Assembly (NCBI GenBank): GCA_017432325.1
Contig: JAFRJJ010000085.1
Location: 1-64,000, forward strand
Length of the DNA: 64,000 nucleotides
Direction of reading: 5' to 3'
DNA from: Solobacterium sp.
GTDB lineage: Bacteria > Bacillota_I > Bacilli_A > Erysipelotrichales > Erysipelotrichaceae
The position numbers were made by a program, and so were the translations under genes. This document shows, piece by piece, positions 28,429 through 38,042 of the stretch (positions are counted from its first letter, which is position 1; each line of letters begins with the position of its first letter). The notes beneath the pieces were generated by a model. That model saw only the letters and a list, made by a program, of their open reading frames with translations, made no database searches and was not told where the DNA came from.

Positions 28429-30564
28429 GTGTCCAAAGAAACAGAAAAAGAACGTCTGATGCGGGAAATACTTTACAACAAAGCCCGCAAAAAGTTTGAT
28501 ACAAACAGTGATATTGAACTGACAACAGATGGCATTATCAATCATCAGAAGTCTCCGAAAATGGCAGACGATATCATGAAAGCCGCTGATGATACTTTGA
28601 ATGCGCTGAAGGATGTTCTGAAGCGCCAGCAGAAGGATCTGGACAACCTTTCCAAAGTGGAACAGGTAGACCTGACACCGAATATCGATGATATGAAGGC
28701 TCTGCAGGAAGAGATCGCCAGAGACTATGGCATCAGTACTGCTGAGGTCAAGATCCCTGATATGCCGGCTGCTGTGGAAACACCTGTTGTGATCGAACCG
28801 ACAGACAGCGGCGCACTGTTTGAAAGCGTACTGCGTGATCTGGAAGACAATATCGTCGGTCAGGATGACCAGCTCAGAGAAGTCTGCAATGCGTTCAGAA
28901 GACCGTATGTCATGGGTCAGAGTCCGGGAAAGGCAAAGAATGTCATTCTTCTGACTGGTCCCAACGGTTCCGGCAAGCATGCGATCATCGCCCAGATGGC
29001 AAAGAGTCTTTATCAGCGCAAAGTATTTGCGAGTGATGAAGTATATACGATCGACCTGAGTCTGTATCAGTCAGGTTCGCAGGAGCAGATTTTCCTGCAG
29101 GACCTTTATCGCGATCTGTCAGGCAAGGGATCCATCATCGTATTTGAAAACTTTGAAGTCGGATTCCCGTCATTCCTTCGTATGATCGATTCACTGGTAT
29201 GTGACGGAAAGGTCGTACTGAGCAGACGCTATGTCCTGAACAAGGGTATTCTGGTTGAAAACCAGACCGGTCTTGTTAAGGAAGCTGTTGACTCCTTGAG
29301 TGCTGAAGGCAAATATCTTGTCTTCATGACAACAAAGGGTACATCCGCAGTCCAGGATGCCTTTGGTGCTGATTTCCTTTACCATGTACTGGATACGATC
29401 AAGCTGAAAGCTCTGACAGAAGAAAACATCAGGGAAGTGATCGACCATAAGACAAGAGATCTGATCGAACGTTCTGCGTCCAATCTGAAGCTTGATGTCC
29501 GGATGACACAGGAACTGAAAGACTGGATCGTCGGACATTATGACAAGACAAAAGGCGCGGATGCGATCACACAGATATTTGATAACTTCTATATCTGCCT
29601 CAGCCAGGAAGTTCTGGAAAAGGGACTCGGTGCAGAAACGGTCGCCGAACTGGTCGTTCATGATGACATTGCAAGCGCAAAGATCGTTGACGAATACGTA
29701 TCACTGATCCGCTCCAAGACAAGCGCGGAAGAAATCAAGGCAGTCAATGAAGAACTTGATCAGATCGTCGGTCTTGAGATGGTCAAGGAATATATCCGTT
29801 CCCTGGAGTCCCATATCCAGATGCAGGAACTCCGCAGACAGCAGGGTATGAAGGTCAGCGAGATCTCCAAGCATATGATCTTTACCGGCAACCCCGGTAC
29901 AGGTAAGACAACGATCGCACGTCTGATCTCCAGATATATGAAAGCGATCGGCGCATTGAGCAGAGGCCAGCTTGTTGAAGTAACGAGAGCAGACCTCGTT
30001 GCGCAGTATGTCGGACAGACAGCTCCGCTGACAATGTCCGTTATCAAGTCTGCGCTCGGCGGTGTTCTCTTCATCGATGAAGCTTATTCCCTGTACAGAG
30101 GAAAAGATGACTCATTCGGTCTGGAATGCATCGATACGATCGTCAAGGCAATGGAAGACAACCGTGATGACCTGATCGTGATCCTGGCAGGATACAGCCG
30201 TGAAATGGCTACATTCCTGGAATCCAACAGCGGTCTGAAGTCCAGATTCCCGAATACGATCGAATTCAAGGACTATACCGGAGATGAACTGTATCAGATC
30301 GCCAAGATCCAGGCAAAGTCCAAGGGATATGTGATTGCTGATGAAGTGGAAGAAAGACTGACAGATTACTTCAATGAAGTACAGTCGATCAACGCTGCTG
30401 AAGCAGGAAACGGCAGACTTGCAAGAAATGTTGTCGAAGATGCGATCCTCAGACAGTCACGCCGTCTTGTACGCAATCCTGACAGCCGGATGGATGAGCT
30501 GAAACTGGAGGACTTTGACTTTACGATCAAAGTATCACCTCCCAAAGCAGCCGGTCTGTTCTGA
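28429..30564 (+). CDS. Double AAA+ ATPase, second domain CbxX/SpoVK-like
   Basis: Protein of 711 residues. Residues 1-130 are helical with coiled-coil character. The first AAA+ domain has a Walker A of GPNGSGKH (177-184), with His where Thr/Ser should bind Mg, and a Walker B-like IIVFENFEV, so it is probably inactive. The second has intact GNPGTGKTT (487-495), LFIDEAYSLYRG (near 547) and an arginine-finger segment LKSRFPNTIEF, as in CbxX/SpoVK/RuBisCO-activase-like remodelers. GTG at 28429 with GAGG upstream is chosen; GTG 28420 is possible. The start lies 2 bases after the XpaC-like stop, so the two are coupled. Confidence 0.82.
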   Translation: MSKETEKERLMREILYNKARKKFDTNSDIELTTDGIINHQKSPKMADDIMKAADDTLNALKDVLKRQQKDLDNLSKVEQVDLTPNIDDMKALQEEIARDYGISTAEVKIPDMPAAVETPVVIEPTDSGALFESVLRDLEDNIVGQDDQLREVCNAFRRPYVMGQSPGKAKNVILLTGPNGSGKHAIIAQMAKSLYQRKVFASDEVYTIDLSLYQSGSQEQIFLQDLYRDLSGKGSIIVFENFEVGFPSFLRMIDSLVCDGKVVLSRRYVLNKGILVENQTGLVKEAVDSLSAEGKYLVFMTTKGTSAVQDAFGADFLYHVLDTIKLKALTEENIREVIDHKTRDLIERSASNLKLDVRMTQELKDWIVGHYDKTKGADAITQIFDNFYICLSQEVLEKGLGAETVAELVVHDDIASAKIVDEYVSLIRSKTSAEEIKAVNEELDQIVGLEMVKEYIRSLESHIQMQELRRQQGMKVSEISKHMIFTGNPGTGKTTIARLISRYMKAIGALSRGQLVEVTRADLVAQYVGQTAPLTMSVIKSALGGVLFIDEAYSLYRGKDDSFGLECIDTIVKAMEDNRDDLIVILAGYSREMATFLESNSGLKSRFPNTIEFKDYTGDELYQIAKIQAKSKGYVIADEVEERLTDYFNEVQSINAAEAGNGRLARNVVEDAILRQSRRLVRNPDSRMDELKLEDFDFTIKVSPPKAAGLF

Positions 30565-30592
30565 TACATACAGCAGATAACAGAAACAAATG

Positions 30593-30626
30593 AAGCCATG
30601 CAGGAATGAATTGCGTGGCTTTTTTC
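30593..30626 (+). terminator. Terminator after AAA+ gene
   Basis: AAGCCATGC / GCGTGGCTT stem followed by T5-6. Confidence 0.75.
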
Positions 30627-30677
30627 TTAGAGATAAATTGCGGAAAAACAAATGAATCAATTGCCGGACAGAAAAAA

Positions 30678-30700
30678 CCGAAGCAGGCAGAGTGCTTCGG
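30678..30700 (-). terminator. Terminator of MATE gene 32059
   Basis: CCGAAGCA / TGCTTCGG stem; on the minus strand it is followed by six T residues. Confidence 0.75.
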
Positions 30701-30703
30701 ATG

Positions 30704-32059
30704 TTATGCTGCTGTGAATTCCGGCAGTTTTTTATAATCGTGATACCAGAGAATACCTTCCAGAATCGTAGTGACCGTCCAGCTGATCGGGAAACATATA
30801 TAGATCATTTCCAGTGTGTGGTACATCGGGAAAACCGTCCATAACCAGAGCAGGCGGACACCGCATATACCGATCATCATGATCATGGTCGGCATCGTGG
30901 AATTTCCCATGCCCCTTACTGCATTGACGAATACATCCAGGGACGCGTTCAGCATCAGCCAGAATGCGACATATTTCAGTCTTACGATACCAGCTTCAAT
31001 GACCGCAGGATCATCTGTGTAAAGGCCAAGCAGAACATTGCCGTTAAAACGCGCAAGCGAGCTGAGCAGGAACGCGGAGCTCATGCTTAACAGCAGGGTC
31101 ATTTTCACGATCTTCAGCAGGTTATCATAACGTTCCGCGCCCATACTCTGTGAGACGAATGTTATGGAAGCCTGTGAAAAAGCACCCATTCCGATATATA
31201 CGAAGTTTTCTATATTTGCTGCAGCGGAATTGCCCGCAACGATCACTGATGAATTGAATGAATTGAGTGATGACTGTACGACAACATTGGATATGGAGAA
31301 CATCATACCGGAAATACCCGCAGGAATTCCAATACGCAGGATCTCTATGACAAGAGCCATCTCCGGTTTCAGGTTGGAAAGCGTCAGCCTGGTTGCGTCA
31401 TCTTCATGCATCAGGACATATGTAACCATGAATGACGCAAGCAGCTGTGAAATAACAGTGGCTGTCGCAACACCGGCAGTACTCATATGAAACGCGATGA
31501 CAAAGATCAGGTTCAGAATCACATTTACAACTCCGCTGATCGCAAGGAATACCAGCGGCCGCTTTGTGTCTCCTTTGGAACGGAGTATGACAGCACCGAA
31601 ATTGTATGTCAGCATCGGCAGTGACCCGAGGAAGTAGATGCGCATATATCGTTCGCTGAGATCAATGATGGATGCCGGTGTATTCATGAGCTCCAGCAAA
31701 GGTCTCGATGCGAACGAGCCGAGTGTTGTCAGAAACAGACCGCCTGCCGCTGCCATGCAGTACGCTGTATGTACCGTCTTAGACAGCATTTCATGATCCT
31801 GCGCGCCGATGTATCTGGCAGCCATAACATTTGTGCCGATACTCAGTCCGTTGAACAGGGATGTCAGAAGAAAGATCAGGGAACCGGTCGCTCCGACTCC
31901 TGCCAGTGCCTGCTGTCCGGCAAATTTGCCGACAACGATCGTATCAGCCGCATTGAAGCACATCTGCAGTGCTGTCGCCAGCATCAATGGAACAGCAAAC
32001 ATGATCATGTTGTAAAGCAAAGGCCCGTTTACGAGATCGGGTGTCTGTTTTGACTGCAT
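30704..32059 (-). CDS. MATE family efflux transporter
   Basis: MATE pump of 451 residues, DinF/NorM-like branch, starting MQSKQTPDLVNGPLLYNMIMFAVPLMLATALQ in overlapping segments of helix 1. ADTIVVGKFAG follows, and the second-half start is IGIPAGISGMMFSISNVVVQ. It contains the SKGDTKRPL loop typical of the family. It is divergently transcribed from the GNAT gene, with about 100 bases between. Third of five MATE genes in the window; substrate unknown. Confidence 0.9.
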   Translation of the reverse strand: MQSKQTPDLVNGPLLYNMIMFAVPLMLATALQMCFNAADTIVVGKFAGQQALAGVGATGSLIFLLTSLFNGLSIGTNVMAARYIGAQDHEMLSKTVHTAYCMAAAGGLFLTTLGSFASRPLLELMNTPASIIDLSERYMRIYFLGSLPMLTYNFGAVILRSKGDTKRPLVFLAISGVVNVILNLIFVIAFHMSTAGVATATVISQLLASFMVTYVLMHEDDATRLTLSNLKPEMALVIEILRIGIPAGISGMMFSISNVVVQSSLNSFNSSVIVAGNSAAANIENFVYIGMGAFSQASITFVSQSMGAERYDNLLKIVKMTLLLSMSSAFLLSSLARFNGNVLLGLYTDDPAVIEAGIVRLKYVAFWLMLNASLDVFVNAVRGMGNSTMPTMIMMIGICGVRLLWLWTVFPMYHTLEMIYICFPISWTVTTILEGILWYHDYKKLPEFTAA

Positions 32060-32143
32060 AAAAAATAGTCTCCGTCAATAAAATGAGTGTATTACGATTG
32101 TACATATGATTCAAGCACATCGCATACCGGGAGGCATGAGGTT

Positions 32144-32161
32144 TGCTACAATGATGTTATG
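32144..32161 (+). promoter_or_regulatory. Extended -10 box directly before GNAT start codon
   Basis: TGCTACAAT (TGN plus TACAAT at 32147-32152) lies 6 bases before the ATG at 32159. No Shine-Dalgarno sequence is seen. Transcription would begin at or next to the A of the ATG. Confidence 0.45.
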
Positions 32162-32875
32162 GGGAATCAGGAACGTGAGTATCTGGAAAAAGCGCTTCGT
32201 ACGATCGAAGTGTGGATCCCGGGTGCTTTGGAACAATGGATGCCTGAATATGAGAAAGACCGGACATTATACCGGGTTGAAGATAAAGACGGTTATGTCA
32301 GCGTGATCTTTACGATCAGGGAAAACGGGCTCAGACGGCCGATACAATTGGTATATGAAGGAGATACGGTAGTTGCGGACTGCGCGGCATATCTTCTCAG
32401 TATGAGTGAACTGAAAGACAGCAGTGTCTGTGCTGCTCTGGAAGAAGAAAGTGACTGGCTGTATTGGGAAACAGAGATCCTGAAAGCTGAGACAGGCAAA
32501 GAAGAAACAGCGGAAATGCTTGTGTATACGAACGCATATACGACAAAAGCATACCGCAGACAGGGATTGTTCCGCCGTATGATCAGCGGAATGGAGTCCT
32601 TTGCTGTACAGTCAAAAGAATCAGTCAGTCTTTATTCAGTGATCTCACTGGATCCGGATATTGCATGTTACGGACCGGATAAGATCGATGTTCCATATAT
32701 CTACAGTATGAAGGATGAGCCGGTACGGCTTCTGAATGCCCGGATCATCAAAAATGTTGGTTTTGAACCGCTGAAACTCGAAACTGATGAACCAGTAGAG
32801 GATGGTTCTATTCTATGGTTTGCAGTGAGAAAGGCAATGTATATCACATATCAGGAGGTTTTTGATTATGTTTGA
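32159..32875 (+). CDS. GNAT family N-acetyltransferase
   Basis: Protein of 238 residues. The acetyl-CoA binding signature is seen as YTTKAYRRQGLFRRMI (R/Q-x-x-G-x-G/A type), preceded by the strand EMLVYTNAYT. The N-terminal ~90 residues form an additional domain beginning GNQEREYLEKALRTIEVWIPG. Substrate unknown. Its stop overlaps the start of the gamma-glutamyltransferase gene downstream by 8 bases, so the pair forms an operon. The start at 32159 has no ribosome site but has an extended -10 box 6 bases upstream; an in-frame ATG at 32087 is less likely. Confidence 0.75.
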   Translation: MGNQEREYLEKALRTIEVWIPGALEQWMPEYEKDRTLYRVEDKDGYVSVIFTIRENGLRRPIQLVYEGDTVVADCAAYLLSMSELKDSSVCAALEEESDWLYWETEILKAETGKEETAEMLVYTNAYTTKAYRRQGLFRRMISGMESFAVQSKESVSLYSVISLDPDIACYGPDKIDVPYIYSMKDEPVRLLNARIIKNVGFEPLKLETDEPVEDGSILWFAVRKAMYITYQEVFDYV

Positions 32876-34478
32876 TGCACTTTATCAGCCATATGCCAGC
32901 AACCGCTACTGTATTACAGCCAAAAACGGAATGGTCGCAACAGGATCAAATCTTGCCAGTGCTGCAGGACTTGAAGTTCTGTTGAAAGGCGGTAATGCAG
33001 TAGACGCAGCAGTAGCTACAGCGGCAGCCCTGACAGTCGTCGAACCGACAGCCAACGGTCTGGGTGCTGATTCATTTGCGCTCGTCTGGATGAAAGACAA
33101 ACTGTACGGCCTGAATTCATCCGGTTATTCACCTCAGGGAATCAGCCGTGAGGCTGTTCTGAAGGACTGTCCGGACGGTAAAATTCCTGATTACGGATGG
33201 CTGCCTGTCATGGTTCCCGGTGCTGTCAAATCATGGGCAACATTAGTAGGCAGATTTGGAAAGCTTTCCCTGAAAGAAGATCTGGCACCTGCGATCAGAT
33301 ATGCAGAAGAGGGATATCCGATCGGACCGGTACTTGGAAAAATGTGGGAACGTTCTGTCCAGATCTTTCATAAGAATATGGACGGAAAACATGAGTTCGA
33401 TGAATGGTTCAGAACATTTACAAATAACGGGGAGTCCTGGCACTTCGGAGATATCGTCAGGCTTCCGAATCATGCGAGGACATTGAGGCTGATCGCTGAG
33501 ACAAACGGCGATGCTTTCTATAAAGGAGAGATCGCAGAACAGCTGGTCAGACAGTCAAGCCGTGACGGCGGCTATTTCCAGCTGAGTGATCTGGCAGGAT
33601 ATGAATCGAAATGGGTGGATCCGATCTCAGTGAATTACAGGGGATATGACGTATGGGAGATCCCGCCCAACGGACAGGGTATCGTTGCGCTGATGGCACT
33701 CAATATCCTGAAAGAATTCGAATTTAAGGAAAAGGAATGCGTTGATACATACCACAAACAGATGGAAGCGATGAAGATCGCGTTTGCGGACGGCTTCCAC
33801 TATGTGACGGATCCGACAAAGATGGCTTTGGACTATCATGATCTCCTGAGACCGGAATATGGTGCCTCCAGGGCAAAAGAGATCACCGGTATTGCCGGTG
33901 AACCGACATTTGCTGTACCGCCGAAAAGCGGAACTGTGTACATGTGCACAGCAGACGGGGAAGGGAACATGGTATCACTGATCCAGTCCAACTATAAAGG
34001 ATTCGGTTCCGGCATTGTCCTGGAAGGATACGGCGTCGCTTTGCAGAACAGGGGCAAGGAGTTCTCCTTGGATCCGGAAGCCGCAAACGTTCTGGAACCG
34101 GGCAAGAAGTCCTATCATACGATCATCCCCGGATTCATGACGAAAGACGGAAAAGCAGTCGGACCGTTCGGCGTCATGGGAGGATACATGCAGCCGCAGG
34201 GACATGTTCAGGTCGTCATGAATACGGTCGATTTCAACATGAATCCGCAGATGGCACTGGATGCGCCGAGATGGCAGTGGATGGGCGGCAAACAGTTCTC
34301 TGTTGAACCGACATTCAACAATCAGATCGCACAGCAGCTTGCCGCAAAAGGACATATTATTACAACTGCATTGGATGGCACTTCATTCGGCAGAGGCCAG
34401 TTTATCCGCAGACTGGACAACGGAACCCTGGTCGGAGGTACGGAAAGCAGAACAGACTCCAATATATCGTGCTTCTGA
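32868..34478 (+). CDS. Gamma-glutamyltransferase family protein (YwrD-like)
   Basis: Second gamma-glutamyltransferase-like Ntn-hydrolase, 536 residues. The nucleophile is Thr356 in KSGTVYMCTADGEGNMVS; the C-terminal half has GVMGGYMQPQGHVQV and DAPRWQW. The single Thr followed by Val-Tyr differs from the TTSM of the first copy. No signal peptide. Likely acts on gamma-glutamyl amides or peptides in the cytoplasm. AGGAGG (32853-32858) sets the start at 32868. It is coupled to an acetyltransferase, which might modify the released amine; that is conjecture. Confidence 0.85.
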   Translation: MFDALYQPYASNRYCITAKNGMVATGSNLASAAGLEVLLKGGNAVDAAVATAAALTVVEPTANGLGADSFALVWMKDKLYGLNSSGYSPQGISREAVLKDCPDGKIPDYGWLPVMVPGAVKSWATLVGRFGKLSLKEDLAPAIRYAEEGYPIGPVLGKMWERSVQIFHKNMDGKHEFDEWFRTFTNNGESWHFGDIVRLPNHARTLRLIAETNGDAFYKGEIAEQLVRQSSRDGGYFQLSDLAGYESKWVDPISVNYRGYDVWEIPPNGQGIVALMALNILKEFEFKEKECVDTYHKQMEAMKIAFADGFHYVTDPTKMALDYHDLLRPEYGASRAKEITGIAGEPTFAVPPKSGTVYMCTADGEGNMVSLIQSNYKGFGSGIVLEGYGVALQNRGKEFSLDPEAANVLEPGKKSYHTIIPGFMTKDGKAVGPFGVMGGYMQPQGHVQVVMNTVDFNMNPQMALDAPRWQWMGGKQFSVEPTFNNQIAQQLAAKGHIITTALDGTSFGRGQFIRRLDNGTLVGGTESRTDSNISCF

Positions 34479-34497
34479 TACCGGAAACAACAAAAAA

Positions 34498-34514
34498 GAG
34501 AGGCATTGCCCCTC
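34498..34514 (-). terminator. Weak terminator of EamA gene
   Basis: GAGAGGC / GCCCCTC stem with one mismatch; on the minus strand it is followed by T6. Confidence 0.5.
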
Positions 34515-34516
34515 CT

Positions 34517-35374
34517 TCAGCGCTGTTTTTCGTCATTGTGCTTCAGTATGTTATAGACAGCCACGGCAATGATAACGATCGCTGCCCCCACCAATGATAC
34601 CGGGGGCACGATCTCATGCCATATGAGTGCCACAAGAACAGGACTCAGGATCGGTTCGATGCTTCCGATGATCGAAGCTGCGATCGCGGAAGTGTATCTG
34701 GTTCCGATAGCCAGGCAGATATATGCCACTGCCACCTGGAATACACCCAGGAATATGACTGCAGCCCATATGACTGGGGTGAAAACAGTTTCTTTGATCA
34801 GGAGCGGGGTAAAGAGAATGCCGCTGACAGCTTCTCCGATCAATATGGATGAAAAAGCATCTCCGTCCTCAAATGTATTCAGCATGAATACGCCTGCGTA
34901 GAAAATACCCGACAGTATCGCGATCAGGTCTCCGGCAATATGACCGGACTGAAGGCTGTCATAGAAGAAACACAGGATCCCGGCAAAGACGGTCATAACG
35001 GTCAGCACATCTCTGCGCTTCGGCTTTTCATGGAACAGCAGCGCCATGATGATAATGATCCAGACAGGACACGTATACTGCAGGATGATCGCGTTTGCTG
35101 CAGTTGTCATCTTGTTTGCGATAACAAAGAGGCTTGTAACACCGATAAACGAGACTGCTCCTGTCAATACAGTCCGGTTGAAACGGATCTGATGTTTTGT
35201 ATATGCCATGTATACTGCAAGGACGGCAGCTGCGATCATATTCCTGGCGCCGTTAATGGCAAGTGCGGACCACGGGATCAGTTTCAGCACAGCTCCGCCT
35301 GTCGCAAACAATATGGAGGCGCACAGGACCAACAGTGTACCGTATCCTGTTCTGTTTTGTTTCATATCTGTCAT
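34517..35374 (-). CDS. EamA (DMT superfamily) transporter
   Basis: Protein of 285 residues with ten predicted membrane helices in two EamA repeats, the second starting near residue 150 (GDLIAILSGIFYAGVFM). The conserved end of each repeat reads ANAIILQYTCPVWIIIIM and SAIAASIIGSIEPILSPVLVALIWHE. Such carriers export amino acids or other metabolites; the substrate is unknown. AGAGG lies before the ATG. Divergent from the chromate-transporter pair. Confidence 0.88.
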   Translation of the reverse strand: MTDMKQNRTGYGTLLVLCASILFATGGAVLKLIPWSALAINGARNMIAAAVLAVYMAYTKHQIRFNRTVLTGAVSFIGVTSLFVIANKMTTAANAIILQYTCPVWIIIIMALLFHEKPKRRDVLTVMTVFAGILCFFYDSLQSGHIAGDLIAILSGIFYAGVFMLNTFEDGDAFSSILIGEAVSGILFTPLLIKETVFTPVIWAAVIFLGVFQVAVAYICLAIGTRYTSAIAASIIGSIEPILSPVLVALIWHEIVPPVSLVGAAIVIIAVAVYNILKHNDEKQR

Positions 35375-35502
35375 AATTTCTGCCTCTGAAAGATGAAAAA
35401 ATTATACGCATGAGACAGAGATAATTCAAATTGTATTTATGATTCAAAAAGAACACTGTCTTCCGGCAGAATGTGCCGGTCTGTTCCAACGGTACGTTCT
35501 GT

Positions 35503-35531
35503 TTTACAGAAGGCATCCGTGATGCTAAACT
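35503..35531 (+). promoter_or_regulatory. Promoter of chromate-transporter pair
   Basis: TTTACA (35503-35508), a 17-base spacer and TAAACT (35526-35531) with an extended TGC just before it. A CCGGCA...TGCCGG hairpin lies upstream (35463-35479). Confidence 0.5.
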
Positions 35532-35560
35532 TTTTCTAAGTATAAAAGGGGGGAATCCTG

Positions 35561-36112
35561 ATGAAGGTATTATGGGATCTGTATGTCTCCTGGTTCAAGA
35601 TGGGTATGTTTACTTTCGGCGGCGGATACGCAATGCTGCCGATGATACAGAAGGAAGTCATCGAGAAACATCACTGGGCGACAGAAGATGAAATCATGGA
35701 TTACTACGCGATCGGCCAGGTAACGCCTGGTATCATCGCAGTCAACACTGCTACGTTTGTCGGCTATAAGATCAAAGGTGTGATCGGCGGCATCGTATCG
35801 ACCTTCGGTGTCGTTTCACCGTCAATCATTATTATCTCTGTCATTGCCGGACTGATCTCCAACTTCTCTGAACTGGAAGTCGTTCAGCATGCACTGCGCG
35901 GCATTCAGGTCGCAGTATGTGTCCTGATGTTTGTGGCTATTAAAAACCTGTTCAAAAAGGGTGTCAAAGGAACAGCCGGGCTGCTCATCTGCCTGTGTAT
36001 GTTTGCACTGTCATACTTTACAGATATCTCAACAATGATCCTGGTGATCATAGCCGGGGCTGTCGGGTACGTCCTGAGTACAGTCCGCAGGAAAGGCGGT
36101 GCTGAACAATGA
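35561..36112 (+). CDS. chrA: Short-chain chromate transporter (CHR family), first subunit
   Basis: Half-size CHR family protein of 183 residues with the signature FTFGGGYAMLPMIQKEVIE and the GQVTPGIIAVNTATFVGYK loop, about six helices. Short CHR proteins come in pairs that together form the equivalent of a full ChrA. The family is named for chromate efflux, but paired forms in gut bacteria may carry other anions. AAGGGGGG precedes the ATG. The stop overlaps the next start by 4 bases. Confidence 0.85.
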   Translation: MKVLWDLYVSWFKMGMFTFGGGYAMLPMIQKEVIEKHHWATEDEIMDYYAIGQVTPGIIAVNTATFVGYKIKGVIGGIVSTFGVVSPSIIIISVIAGLISNFSELEVVQHALRGIQVAVCVLMFVAIKNLFKKGVKGTAGLLICLCMFALSYFTDISTMILVIIAGAVGYVLSTVRRKGGAEQ

Positions 36113-36678
36113 GTGACTTCATCAGATTATGTATTGAATTCTTCAAAACCGGTCTGTTCGCTATAGGCGGCGGCCTGGCTTCGATCCCGTTCCTGAAGGA
36201 AATGGCTGTCAAATACGGATGGTTTACGATCGAGGATCTGACGACCATGATCGCTGTCAGTGAATCGACACCCGGTCCGATCGGCGTCAATATGGCCACT
36301 TATGTCGGCTATCATATGTTCGGTATTGCCGGCGGTCTTGCAGCAACGCTCTCGCTGGTAGCACCCAGTATTATCGTTATCTGTATTGTCGCGAAGATAC
36401 TGGAAAAATTCCGCAGTTCACCGATCGTCAACGGTGTCTTTGAAGGTCTCCGTCCGGCGGTTTGCGGGCTGATCATTGCGGCAGTCATGAGTATCTACAT
36501 CAGCTCCCTGCTCAATGTGAATCTCTGGCATGCAACAGGAAATATGCTGAATCTGTTCAACTGGAAAGCACTCGGCCTGTTTGCTGTGCTGCTGGCTTTC
36601 TATCTGTACAAACCGAAGATCCATCCGATCGTTATCATATGCGCGGCTGCAGCCGCGGGTATCCTGTTCGGATTCTGA
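36109..36678 (+). CDS. chrA: Short-chain chromate transporter (CHR family), second subunit
   Basis: Partner half of the CHR pair, 189 residues. It has FAIGGGLASIPFLKEMAVKYG and SESTPGPIGVNMATYVGYH, the parallel motifs to the first subunit, and about six helices. Translationally coupled through an ATGA overlap. The PepC gene starts only 11 bases after its stop, so all three may be one transcript. Confidence 0.85.
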   Translation: MSDFIRLCIEFFKTGLFAIGGGLASIPFLKEMAVKYGWFTIEDLTTMIAVSESTPGPIGVNMATYVGYHMFGIAGGLAATLSLVAPSIIVICIVAKILEKFRSSPIVNGVFEGLRPAVCGLIIAAVMSIYISSLLNVNLWHATGNMLNLFNWKALGLFAVLLAFYLYKPKIHPIVIICAAAAAGILFGF

Positions 36679-36688
36679 GAAAACTGAC

Positions 36689-37993
36689 ATGAACGGAATT
36701 ACAAATGAAATGCTTAAGGCGTTCCGGAACGGTTATGAAAATGACCGTACAGCTGTGACAAATACCGCAGCCTGTGCAAGAACGGAACTCAAGGATCTTG
36801 CTTTTCTGCCGATGTCTGCCGCGAAGCTGAATGGTTCATTCAGTGTGGAGATCGAAACGCACGGGATCACCGCGCAGCAGAAGTCAGGCAGATGCTGGGC
36901 ATTTGCCGTACTGAATATCCTGCGTGAACAGTGCGCGGAAAAAACAGGCATGAAGGAGTTTTATCTTTCCGGAAATTATATTGCGTTCTACGACAAACTG
37001 GAAAAGGCAAACAATGCGCTGGAACTTGCCATTGCAAATGCGGAAAAACCTCTGGATGACCGTATGATGGAATATCTTCTGAATGGTTTTCATGACGGGG
37101 GATACTGGAATATGGCAGTGGATCTCGTGAAGAAATACGGGATCGTTCCTGCTCATGTCATGCCTGAAACATATCAGTCGGAACATACGGAGCAGTTCAT
37201 GCGTCTGCTGAATAATCTGGTCCGTAAAGATATATCCGTTCTGCGCAAAGTCTGTTCTGAAGGAAAAGACCCACAGCCTGTCAAACGGGAAATGATGGCA
37301 GAGATCTACAAGATGGAATGCATTGCATTTGGAGAACCGGTCAATTCATTTGATTTTGAATACAGGACTGCCCAGGGAACATTCCATCGTGATGTGCAGA
37401 TCACACCGCTGGAATTCTATGAGAAATACACGAATCACAACCTGGACGAATATGTCATGGTTACATGTGAACCGACGGAACATAAGCATATGGATACCCT
37501 GCATCAGTTCCATTACATCGGTTCCATGGCGGACAGTGATATCCGTTTCCTGAATATTCCGATCGAAGAACTCGAAGACCTCTGTATCAGGCAGCTGAAG
37601 GATCTGGAACCGGTATGGTTCTCCAATGATGCCGGAGCCTATGGAGACAGGCAGTGCGGTGTCTGGGATCCGGACAGCTTTGACTATGAAGGACTGATGG
37701 GCGGAGTACTGTTCTCCATGAACAAAGAGGACCGTCTGAATTACAAAGTCAGTTCCGGAACACATGCCATGATCCTTGTGGGCGTCAATCTGGATGAGTC
37801 TGGCAGACCCGACAGATGGAAGATCGAAAACTCCTGGGGCGGGGATCTCGGAAAGAACGGCATCTTTGTGTGCAGCGAATCCTATTTCCGTGAATATGTT
37901 TACGAGGCGATCATTCAGAAAAAGTATCTGACAGAGAAGCACCTGGCGCTCCTGGATACAGAACCGGAAGTGCTACAGCCCTGGCAGAAGTAA
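36689..37993 (+). CDS. pepC: Aminopeptidase C (bleomycin hydrolase family)
   Basis: Cytoplasmic cysteine aminopeptidase of peptidase family C1B, 434 residues, close to the usual ~440. The catalytic Cys69 is in KSGRCWAFAVLN, with Gln in QQKSG. The His is in SSGTHAMILVGV and the Asn in WKIENSWG. The hexameric enzyme trims N-terminal residues from peptides. The start MNGITNEMLKAF has only a weak ribosome site (GAGAAA), which suggests coupling to the transporter gene 11 bases upstream. An in-frame extension to 36581 lies inside that gene and is rejected. Confidence 0.92.
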   Translation: MNGITNEMLKAFRNGYENDRTAVTNTAACARTELKDLAFLPMSAAKLNGSFSVEIETHGITAQQKSGRCWAFAVLNILREQCAEKTGMKEFYLSGNYIAFYDKLEKANNALELAIANAEKPLDDRMMEYLLNGFHDGGYWNMAVDLVKKYGIVPAHVMPETYQSEHTEQFMRLLNNLVRKDISVLRKVCSEGKDPQPVKREMMAEIYKMECIAFGEPVNSFDFEYRTAQGTFHRDVQITPLEFYEKYTNHNLDEYVMVTCEPTEHKHMDTLHQFHYIGSMADSDIRFLNIPIEELEDLCIRQLKDLEPVWFSNDAGAYGDRQCGVWDPDSFDYEGLMGGVLFSMNKEDRLNYKVSSGTHAMILVGVNLDESGRPDRWKIENSWGGDLGKNGIFVCSESYFREYVYEAIIQKKYLTEKHLALLDTEPEVLQPWQK

Positions 37994-38000
37994 CCTACAG

Positions 38001-38033
38001 CATCACAGAATTTACATTCTGTGATGTTTTTTT
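38001..38033 (+). terminator. Terminator after pepC
   Basis: CATCACAGAA / TTCTGTGATG stem followed by seven T residues. Confidence 0.85.
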
Positions 38034-38042
38034 GTCCTAAAG

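Noticed and set aside
36581-36688. N-terminal extension of PepC
   Set aside because: Lies within the second chromate-transporter gene in another frame and does not resemble PepC.
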